A stretch of 64,000 bases of DNA, from contig JAPNXP010000005.1 in NCBI GenBank assembly GCA_028753945.1, positions 248,001-312,000 of the forward strand, written 5' to 3'. Both the position numbers and the translations under genes were made by a program. The stretch's first letter is position 1, and every line of letters begins with the position of its first letter. The notes under the pieces are model-generated. The model ran no database searches. It was not told where the DNA came from and saw nothing but the letters and a program-made list of their open reading frames with translations. Positions 22,201 to 34,200 of this stretch are shown here, piece by piece. Source of the stretch: Hexactinellida sp. DTS-2022. Its lineage: Eukaryota > Porifera > Hexactinellida.

Positions 22201-25200
22201 CCTGTTTAGGCTTATGGTTTGTAACACTTCCCTGTGTTTTACATGGAACAATAATAACTCTGGTTCTTGTTTCAAACACAACCAAATAGCCCGTCCGAAA
22301 GGAGCAGTCAGCATTACATGGAGAGATGGGTCGTTATTAATAGAAACAACTTGTTCTATTTTTAGATCGGTTATAGAGAATAAGATTGCATTATTACCAG
22401 TAAAACACCATAATTGCCCATCTATAACATGCATAGAAGATACACTATTGTCAGAAAGGTGAGTTTTAACACTACACATCCCATCCCATTCCCCTTCTGA
22501 GTCAGTTTCAAACACCATTAAATCTCCGTTCGCTAAACCGATGAACATTTTATCCACAAAAGCCTCCATACAAACAATTGCATCGGGGCATTCTGTTTCT
22601 ACATTTAAATCGATTATTGTCGGGTCGGAAGCATCAAATATATAAAGCCTACCATTTTCAGTTCCAAGCCAAACAGTAGGGTACATCCATTGTGAATATA
22701 ATGTACCGCTTTGGTGCTGGAAAGGTGGCATAAAATGTATCACGGATATCCGTTCAGTGCAAGCTTTTTGTTGTACAACCTTTTCAATGTATTTACCAGA
22801 AGTGTTGAGTATTATTATCAGCCCAAGTCGAAGATTTCCACAACAAACCCATATAACTCCATCACCAACAATTGCAGCACAATTTACACTACAATTAGCA
22901 TACATTGTATTGTATACTTGAGTGTCAACTAAAATCGGGAAATTTTGAATGGATTTTAATTTGTGTTCGGAATCAGCTGAAAATGTTAACCAACCTTGTA
23001 TGTTTTCTGGCAAAATTCTAAGACGACCATAACGGATTGTGAGAACGAATTCTTTCAGTGATTCTATGGTTCCGAGGTAAAATATGTAGCGTTTCGTTTT
23101 CGCACCACGATTCAAATCAATTTCAATCGCATGCGCTTTACTAAGTGAATTGTAAATTTCATTTGTCTTTAACTCTCTTGTGAGTTGAGAAATGCTATTT
23201 TGAACTGAAGCCTTTGATAATCCTGAATAAATCCCGTATAATTGTGTGACTAAAACATCAATCCTATGCAATATATCTAGGTCCCTTTCCTTTTGTGTTC
23301 TTTCGTCTGTTAGTATCTTATTAACTTCACGGTGTGTACGTAAATTCTCAGCTTTTTCCCTAACCTTAACATCAACGCATTCAATTGGTATTGACCATTC
23401 CAGGAAATATTGGGACAGTAGCGTTTGACTGTTATCCGGATCAGGTGTTAACATGTCAGGTGTGAATGCCTTCTTTGCGCCACGTAAACAAATTATGTGG
23501 TCGTTAAAGATAAACAGGAATCGAAACCGAGGCACTAACCGACCGTCTCTTCGAGATAATTTAATCGCCGGTTCGATTCGAAGTAATTTACGAGATGCCG
23601 AACGAAAGAAATCCTTCCCGATTGTAATTATCCGAGATTGTAGTTGTAAGAATTGTTCCTTTAATTCCGCTTCGCGACGGACTACACCAAGTCTTATTGC
23701 CATACTTTCTAAGCCGATAAGTGCGTATAGGAGCGAGCAGTAATCTTGATCAGAAGGTAATGTGAATAGTAGGAGCTCTGATATCATGTGTATGTACTTA
23801 GGGAATATTTGTAGCGGTTTTAAAAGTAAAGTTTTTAGACTTTCCTTTGACTCGAATTCGAATTTTTTGATTTGTTTTGAGAATTGTTCGTTTGAGAGTC
23901 GATACTGTAGAATACTGTCGAGAATTGAAGTGAACTGTGACGAATATTTGGAATATGAAATGGCCACAATTTCTTTTGAAAAAGCTGAAATACAATCGGG
24001 CCCAAGTTGTAAAGTTGCGATATTAAAATTAGCCGGCAGATTATGTACTTTCCCACTTATTGCCATATAGAACATTTCGTGATTATCCAAAATATCCGGT
24101 AAATACGCGAAAATGCGGTTAATTTGATCTTCAGTCAGCCCATAAGTCGCTACATTTGCTAAAATCGTGTCGCGGAGTTGTAATAGCTTTCGGATGCAAC
24201 GAATGTAATCGATTTCGGTATTGAATATTTCCTGTATAATTTTACTTCTGTTCGTATCGTTTTCACTTGCATCTTTTGGGAGAGGAGGTATTTTCGAAGG
24301 CCGGGTTAGTGAAACTGAACTTCTTATTCTATGTCGAACTAACTGAGTTGTTTCCTCAGACATTGATAGGTCTTGGTTTTCATTTTCATCAATCACAGGC
24401 GAAATAACTTCTTCATTAAAATCCGGGAATTTTATTGAATCAGAATACTCACGAAGTTCCCATTTAGATTTGTTTAAAATAGCTTTTGTTATTCTCAAAG
24501 ATTTCCTTATTGCCCTGTCGTGTAATGCGCTTAAGTCGATATAAGTTGCGTCATTACTCATCGATATTAAATCGAGATCATTTTCAGAATCGGATCCCGG
24601 ACTTATATCATATTTCGAAAAAGATATAAACTGTTTTTCAGATAATTTCCGTTTCGTTTCAAGGGATAAAAGTGGCACGCTCATTGCCCGCCCAATATTT
24701 TCATGCGTGTCGACTTCATTTGGTTCTAATGGTAGGTTTTCATTTATAATCGAATGTTCGCTTGTTCGCGATAATATGTTACTCGGGATATAGGAAAAGA
24801 ATTTCCTACCTTTTTTAATAGGTGGTTTAAGTTTATTTGTTGTCATTAGTGTATTATTCCTGAAATAAATTGTGAATAAGATTTATTCATTAATGTTACT
24901 CCTATTATTTGGTTTCAAATTACTTATAAATGCAATGCTATTGATTTGTTGGAATTATTACTGTAGAATGCTTGTAATTATGGAGTAATTTACTTTTGTT
25001 TAATTAATTGTGTTTTTTAGTATTGCCTACTATAATACTTCACAATTTATATATACAGTATACTCCGCTTAATAGAGCCACCGGTTTCTCGCTTAATTGG
25101 GTCATAAATTCACATGCTTTATAGGGCAGAATTGCAGTTTGACTCAAAAGTATTTTCGGTTAATAGATTTCTCCGCTTAATCGGATCAAACTACCCTGGA

Positions 25201-28200
25201 ACAAAACTTACCCTATTAAGCGGAAACTATAATTAATAAACATGCCAATTTACTCCAATAGTTGTTAAGTTAACAGCTCTAATATAACACTATAAGAAAT
25301 ATTATTATATTTCCAATAAAGTCAGTTCTTTTGGGTTTTACTGCAACTTAAATTCTCATATTGGTAAACAAATTCGTAGCCACCATTTGATGAACTATTT
25401 TAAACAACAACAACAACAAATATTAACAACATTGAAAATGGAATTTAAGAATCCTTACCTTTATTTGTCTCTTGTTTTCTTAAGATAACATTATCTTCCT
25501 ATTAAAACACAAATAAATAAAAGTATAATAATAACAACTCTGTGAATAAATACAGTCGAAACCGGTTTTTTCTAACTAACTATTTATTCTAAATGTGTAA
25601 GAAATTTCAATTTTCTTTTATTTTCAATCGGTTTATTCTAACTATTGGATTTCTCTTACTTTATTTCATGCAAATAATTTGTTATAAAAACCGGTTTCAA
25701 CATACCTGTTTATCTTCCTCATCAGAAGACGAATTTCCACCAAGATACACCCTTGGTTCCAGTTCCATATTGCTAATCGATCCATGAAACGAGAACGAAA
25801 TAGGTTTCGTATGTTTAGTATCTCCTCTAGATTGTGTCTATTTGGAAGTCAAATGTAATTTTATTTAACTTAACTTAATTACAGTCAACTCTCGTTATAT
25901 CAAAGTGCTTGGGATCTGTAAATCCCTTCGTTATATCCGAATATTCGTTATAAGCGGATAATAAGTAATGCATTTAGTGCTCTCTGGGGGAAAATATCAT
26001 TTCGTAATATCCGACTTAGTTATAACGGGAGTTCACTGTACACTCATTAAGTCAGTTCTAAAAATAGATAATTACTTTATGCGGGATTTTCAAACTTTTC
26101 TGGAAATATCCTTTCCTGATACGAAAGTATGCATTGTACTGGTTACTAGGATACAGGAAGTCATATATGGAATTCCCTCCTTCTTTCAATTGCTTTTCGA
26201 AAGATTCATTTTCGCAAGTCGCCACTTGGTAGGCCACTTTATCGATCAGCTGTTGGATATCGGGAGGTGGAGGTGTTATGTTTATGTACCCCTCAGAATC
26301 CTATAATCACATTGGTTAGTACAGTGGATGCCGGTTATAAGCACATCGTCGGGAACTGCACTTAATGTTCTTATAACCGACATAAATTATATAGGGTATA
26401 TGGCAACCGTTTTTCCAACATAGTGTTCTTATAACCGGTATGTTCTTATATCCGGCATCTACTGTAGTTATATAAGTAATACCCTACGTTTGCCCAGGAA
26501 TGTAACTGAAAGTTAATTCAATTTAAATTGAAAGTAAAAATGGGATTTTTCTATTTATACCTTTTACCACAGGGCAACGAAGGGTTTTAAAAAGTTGTTA
26601 TAGAAATACAGTAGAACCTGTCTAATCCGAAATTTGTTGCTTTTTTATGAATTTGCATTGGATATGATAAAGTATGTTACTCATTGTAGGAATTAGTACA
26701 GTAGAACCTGTTTAATCCGACGGTCATTGGGATAAGGGAAAGTGTCGGTTCTGCTGAATTCCGGATTATAAAGGGTCGGATTATGCAGGTTCTACTGTAC
26801 AGTAAAACCTCTGAAAGGTATTAGTTAGTATTATACAGGAAATAAAATACATTGTATTTTTAAACACCCATATCATTATTATTGATATTTTAATAGTAAT
26901 CTTTTGATTCTATTTGTAGTTAAATTGTGCGCCTTCGAAGATATTGCTCTCACTTTAGAGTTTGTATTCAAAATGCGCACAAATACTGTTTGTACTGAAC
27001 CGACACTACTTTTAGTGACGGTCAAACCAAACGTATATTATTTTGTAGGAAAAAGGTGTTAAATGGATTAAATTGGAACAAATTAATTCCAGTTTTACTT
27101 AAAAACCTTATTACAGTTTACTTATAAACCATAATCTTATAATTTTACTATAAACCTTATTACAGTGGATGCCGGTTATAAGCACATAATCGGGAACTGC
27201 ACTTAATGTGCTTATAACCAGCATAAATTATATAGGGGTATATGGCAACCGTTTTCCAACATAGTGTTCTTATAACCAGTGTGCTTATATACTTATAAAC
27301 CTTATTATCATAAACCTTGTATTGCATTGTTTGTATGACAGTTTTGTTCCCACTATTGATATCAGCTGTAGTATTCTTAGATTCATTCTTTATTCGTTCT
27401 AAAAATAACTTGGCTTTTTGGCGCCTATTTGCTTTCAGTTTGGGAATAGGTTTGAATTTGGAACTGGAACCAGTTCTCAGAATGGGGTGCAACTCTGTTC
27501 CTTCGTCTGAGCACGAACTGGATTGGGACACATCAGCTGTTCGTTCTATAAATAGACAAGTTATTATTAGGAACATTAAAGGGACCAATATTGTGTTCAT
27601 AATAGAGAGACTTCATAATAAGCGAACTCAACTTAATACAAACCCTATGTAAGTTGTTAATTGGGACCATAGGGCTTGTTCATAATAAAAAGTTTTAATT
27701 TAAATAGGCAAATTTTCAGAATAAACAGAAAAAAAGAAATTTCTAAAATCATTTTTACCCTCTTTGTAGTTGATATCAGTTTGAAAAGTTGGTTCTTGGT
27801 TACCAGGAAGCGCTTGTGGTATGTTAAGTGCTGACACGTATTGAGGAGGTATATACCCTAGATACACCGGGGCCGGTCTGGTATGTATAGGAATTTCTAA
27901 AAATAGGGTACAGTAAATAATATGAGATTGCTATATATCGACCAACACCTTTCAATCAAAATAGTTTTTCAGAATTTACTATTAGAATTTTTAAGAATTT
28001 TACTATGCCAAAACCTGGCTTCGCAAATATGAATTATATTTGTAAATAAATCGATATAATAATATATAAGTATAGTTTTGTAGTGTTTATGTAAATATAA
28101 TATGTGAATAATGTTGGTTAAATTAATGTGTCGAAATTGTGTCGCGTGATCGAGTGGCACGTAATTCAGCCTGGAGCCACTTTAGTTTAGCTAACACGTC

Positions 28201-31200
28201 TGAAATCCATTTTCGTGGTTCATTTTCAAGTCCACTTAGTGTGCCACTTGAAAACTGTGGTATTGTATGTTTGGAACTCAAACTATTTATAAGTAAATCG
28301 ATTTCAATTCCAGTGGCTTGTAAAACGGCAGAATTATCACTTTTCAATTGTTGGATTTCATTTTGTTGATTTTGTAAATATTCGTGTAAAGTTTCTATTT
28401 CAAAATTGTTTACTTCTGATTCCTTGTTTTTCTTTTCAAAATTGTTTTTTTCTTGGATCAACAAATCTTTTGTTGTCGAAAGTTGTTCCATTTCACACCT
28501 ATATTTATCATCCATTTTCGCCTGTTTTTCTCTCAAAGATCTCATTTTGGATTTCTCATCTTCCAATTGGAATTTCAATTCAGAGTTTTCCTGCGTGATT
28601 TCTCTAAAAACAGATTCGATTTCTTTGTCTTTGTCTAACAATTCCCGCTCAAATTCGGCGCGTAAATCTAAATTTTCTCTTATAACCTGTTCGTTATTAG
28701 TTTTGTATTGATGAATTTCTCTCTGACACATTTTTACTTTTTGTTGCAATTTATTAGAAAATGTTTCGAAATGTCGCCTATTTTCCTTCTCTCTGCTTAG
28801 TAAATTTGTTAATTCGGACACTTTTTGTCTCTCAATCGATAATTCTATTCCCATTTGTTCTCTGCTACCACTTGCGGCTTCCAAATCTGATCTATAATTC
28901 CTAATTTCAGATTCCAGAGATTTGGCGTAAGACAACATTTGTTCCAATCGATTCCTGAGTTCTTCTTTAATGTGTCGAGTTGTTTCCAACTCAATTTCTA
29001 AAGTGGCCTTTCTGCCACTTGTCCTATCAGGTGTCAAACTATATTTGTGTCGCTCAAAATCAGGTGTCGCCATCGCGGAATCTAAACTAACTTGAGATGA
29101 CCACCTTTTCGGGACATTCCTATTTTTAGCAACAATTCGATTTGTCCCTTCTTCAATCCGTTCCAACTGATTTTGCAACTCGATAACTCGATCTTCAATC
29201 CCATTGGCTGTCTCCATAGGCCTATTGTCAATATCAGACAGCTGTTGATTCATTGTCGCAATTCGAGAAGATAAATTAGTGGAGCCTTCGCGTATTTTTA
29301 ACTTTTCAAGTTTACCTTCTACTTCGCTAGCTTTCAATGACAAATCCTGTATTATTTTCTGTTGAGTTGTGTCAGCTTGTCGAGGTGGTGGTTCTGATTT
29401 CTCAAATTGTGTCACTGCTTTTTCCAAAAGACCCGCCAATCGAATGCTTTGCGCCTCTGCCTCTTGGCGTAGCTGTCTTTCTTTGTTCAAGTCAGAATAC
29501 ATAGTTTCAGTTCCAGTTTCATTTCCGGAGCTGAGTTGAGAATCTGGGTATTTGTAGTGGGGCACGAGATGTGTGGCATCACCCTGGCTTTTCAGCCTTG
29601 ACGACACTCTACGTTGATTGGAATGCATGCTTTTTGCAATTTATATCACACAAATGATAATTATTACGACAAGATATAACTCTAATTATGGGAGGTTTTA
29701 AACTGTAATAAAATAACAATCCTAGCTACCAATCGAGAACAAAGGAATCCTTGGAATGTGAACTAATCTACAATTAGCTTTTTTGTCAAAAATCTTCATC
29801 CCAGTTTTCAGGAACACTAACAAACGCTTTTTCAGACACTACATGTTGTAAAGTATCGCCCCAATTTTGATCCCCATTTTGAGAATCTTCCTTTTCACAA
29901 TCGTCCGAATCGGTGTCAGCTGGTTCCTCAACCATTAGTTCCACTTTATAATGTGTTAGGTCCGTATTCAGTTTGGAATACTGCGCATTCATAACACTGT
30001 TCATTATCTGATCTTCAGTGCCAAACATTTTGATTTGTGGGTAATCCATAAGTCGATCATAAATTGAAACGAAACAGGTGACATACCCTGGTGAATCGCC
30101 CGCTTCAAAATACGTTCCATTCGACTCAAACGGTTGTTCGAATATATCTTCTTCCCTGACGCCTTGAGATTCACTCAGTTTCCATTCGTTCTTTGCTATT
30201 TGTTGCGCGTAGTATTCAACGTCAATCAAAAGTTGTCTTTCAGGCGTATGATTTGGATCTTTCACTGGGAATTCAATGCAAATAATCTCTTTATACACGT
30301 ATGTAGGTTCTGTATTGGTAGAATCCTTATTCAACTGTACGCTGGTGGGAATATCGGTTGGTTCCAGTTTAGGTTCCAGTTTAGGTTCCGTTGGTATAAT
30401 GCTTAGTTCCAGTATATTTATATCTGTGAACAGAGATTCCCTGGGACTACAATCAGGGATTGGATCTGGCTGGTCAATTGGTGGTGTTGGATTATCCCAG
30501 TTGATATTCCCATTATCTCCTAACCGGATGTGAGAAGTTAGTTCCGGTTGTAGTTCCGGTTTGAGTGTGAAGAAAGCAGCCTGTGAGCAGTACCCGACTT
30601 CCTCGAATCCTATGGGGGGTTCCCCCACCCCGCAGAACTCGACCTGGTACCGGAAGTGCCGGCACTGGGCCTGGCACCAGCTCATGAACTCCTCTCGGTT
30701 CCATTCGAACTTGTGGTCGGGGTGGCGGAACCCGCTGAAGTTCTTGAAGAGCACGTTAAACTCACAATTGGGAGTCGTCACAAACACGTATTTAGGCTTC
30801 AAGGTGCCAAATATGGCGGAGGGAAGTTGCGACAATGTGTCCTCTTCCAGATGCTCTATCACCTCGATAAGCGACACAAATTCAACACCTTCCAATCTCG
30901 AATCCCATTCGGTAAGAGAGCCACAGTACAGCCCTATTTTCAGAGGTGTCAAACGTTTATAAAGATACTCACTTGTGACTGGTTCTGCCACTGAATCGTG
31001 TCGCTCTAAAACCGATCTATCGATATCGACGCCAATAATTTCCTGTAAATATCCACCTGACAAGTTTCGAAGTGTCCAAATAAACTTACACTCAGCGCAG
31101 CCAAAATCCACTAATTTAGTCGGTGAACACTTTTTGACGTACTCGACACCAAGTGCGTATCTTTGCCTATAAAGTGGTGGACTGAAACTAATCTCCTCTT

Positions 31201-34200
31201 CGGTTTCAGTTCCAATTTGCTGCAATACGATTGGTTCCGGATATTTAGATTTGACCTCATTTGGATCTTCGGTTGATACAGGTGCATATTTATCTCCCCT
31301 ATCTGTTGTCATAGTTACGATAATGAGAATTTCATATGCACTGTAGTTATAGTATCTAATTATGCAAAAGCAATACTTGCTTATAAATGACTGCAATTCA
31401 ATACTAGTGCATTATATGAACTAACTAGCTTATTGTGGACAGTTTTTCGTTTGCTTACTAATTAAATATGAAAACTTTTTATTATGAACAAGCCCTATGG
31501 TCCCAAATTAACAACTTACATAGGGTTTGTATTAAAAGTTGAGTTCGCTTATTATAAAGTTTCTCTATTATGAACACAATTATGGTCCCTTGAATGTTCA
31601 TAATAAGAACCTGACTGTATTTTATAGCCTAACTAATTGTCTGTTCCAAATGGATTTATGTCAGATTTTCTATACGACACATAGAGGTATGTGGGATTGG
31701 TTTCAAGCATTCCTTTATACTTGATTGGTAGCTAGGATTGTAATTCCAATGGTGTAATAAATTCATTTGTACTTTTGTAGGCATATAAATTCAGGCGTCA
31801 ATGTTGGTTTGAACTATTATATTATTCAGTTCATAATGGCGAGTCCTATCAGCAAATTATAATCAAAAGAAATTTACAGTCAACTCTCGTTATAACGAAG
31901 TGCTTGAGACCTGTAAATCCCTTCGTTATATCCGGATATTCGTTATAAGCGGATAATAATTAATGCATTTGGGGGAAAATCTCCATTTCATTATATCCGA
32001 CTTTATTATAACGGGAGTTCACTATATATTTTCCCAATTTTTAAGCCTATAGGTTAGCAAATACAATTCTAAATTGTCACATACCAACGTTACTATGGCT
32101 ACACAACAAAATATGTCACCTAAGACAGATACCACTCCCACACCTTTTTCTGACAAAGAGGCCACTCGTAAAGAGGACACATCTTTCGGTGTAATATTTC
32201 AGCCCCTCCTTTATAAACAGCGGTACAATCTAGCTATTCGGTTTATAGAGAAAGTGTCACCTGTGAAATTAGTAGATTTTGGTTGTGCAGAGTGTAAATT
32301 CATTTGGCAATTGAGAGATAGAAATTTTGCATTCTTGCAGTATATAATCGGTGTTGATATTGACAAGCCTACTCTCAAAAGGTGTCAAAATGTGGCGAAA
32401 CCCAATAAGGGGAGTATGAATACCGAACGTTTGACACCTCTGAAAATAGGGCTGTATTGTGGCTCTCTTACCGAATGGGATTCGAGACTGGAAGGTGTTG
32501 AATTTGTGTCGCTTATCGAGGTGATAGAGCACCTGGAAGAGGACACATTGTCGCAACTGCCCTCCGCCATATTTGGCACCTTGAAGCCTAAATACGTGTT
32601 TGTGACGACTCCCAATTGTGAGTTTAACGTGCTCTTCAAGAACTTCAGCGGGTTCCGCCACCCCGACCACAAGTTCGAATGGAACCGAGAGGAGTTCATG
32701 AGCTGGTGCCAGGCCCAGTGCCGGCACTTCCGGTACCAGGTCGAGTTCTGCGGGGTGGGGGAACCCCCCATAGGATTCGAGGAAGTCGGCTACTGCTCAC
32801 AGGCTGCTTTCTTCACACTCAAACCGGAACTAACTTCTCACATCCGGTTAGGAGATAATACAAAGGGAGATATGGAACTAACCAATGAATCCCAGCAACC
32901 GGAAACAAAGACAAATGGAACTGAAACTATAGTTCCGATTCAAACCGAGGATCCCACTCCAAAACCAGAATCCAATATGGAACCAACTGAGTCCAATATA
33001 GAACTACAACCGGAACTAGTCTACAGAGAAGTTATTTGTAAAAAATTTCCGTTGAAAACGGACGAGCCTAGCTCAGCTCTCAATTTGGAACTATAACCGG
33101 AACTAACTCCTAAGGTCTAGTAATCTTCGTTTTTTTGCTAATTATTTTGCTCTTTTTTTTAGTGAATATATAGCTTTAGTATCCTTATATTTTATGGCAT
33201 ATTTAAAGGGGTTTTAGTGGTGTTAAGTGGCATAACATACCTTGTTGTTGTGTATTCTTTTCATCAAATTGTGTCTCAATTTGTGGCTTAAAACTGCCAC
33301 TTAATAGCAACTGTTTTATGTGTTTGTAGTACGGAAATAGGAAATGGTCGAAATTTAGAAAATCGAATGATGAGTTGTATTGTTGCTTTGTTTTGATAAT
33401 AATTTCGAGTTGGTTGCCTTTTTCACTAACGTGTCTAGCTGTTTTGACGATAATATTATGCATTCTTTCGGTCCCAGGCGTTGTCAGGGAAGCTGGAATG
33501 TATAGTTCCGGTTTAGGTATATAAGGTGTGAAGTCTGTGATTTGATTGGTGGATTGCTCAGCTTGTAGTTGTCTCTAGAAATGGTAGAAACAAATAAATC
33601 TGTGTTAAATGTGTGAATTTAATTTCTCCATAGCTTTTGCTTGTATAACTAAATGATGAGAGAAATAATCACAACAAATTATACACAAGTAAATGTAAAC
33701 AAACACAATTATTTAAATTCCAGAAATTTTTTATAAATATTTATAAAAATTCAGAAATATTCTATTTATAAAAATTTAGAAAAAATCACTTACCTTTGGT
33801 TCAAAACCTGAACTACCATGTTATATTCTTACATTCCTGAATGTTCTTCTGTATCCATGGAGTGTCTTCATTCCTGTGTTAAACCCATATGGACCCAAAA
33901 ACCTAAATTCCAACTCACGTTTTGGTTGTCAAGTTTTTCATAGTTAGTTCCAGTCTTTAGTTCCGGTTCATAACTGAACGGAATTTGCGCAAATTTTCGC
34001 GTTCTCCTTTTCTCCACTTCTTCCTCCCCAATCTCAATCTCACTTAGTTCCACATTTAGTTCCATATACCGCTCTTCGTCACATTTTAGTTCCAATTGTA
34101 TTTCCTCTTTTGAAGGTTTGAATTTCAAATTGGATTTCAAACCGAATTTTGAGTGATCATCTAGAAAAGCCCTTGCATCATATCTATCCACCAAAAGTGA

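Noticed and set aside
25593-25787. Short ORF MCKKFQFSFIF and its twin at 14124-14321
   Set aside because: Both are translations of family J MITE sequence.
33780-33840. Small SFSWAP exon
   Set aside because: Any AG-GT piece here breaks the phase between exons 1 and 2, which join directly.
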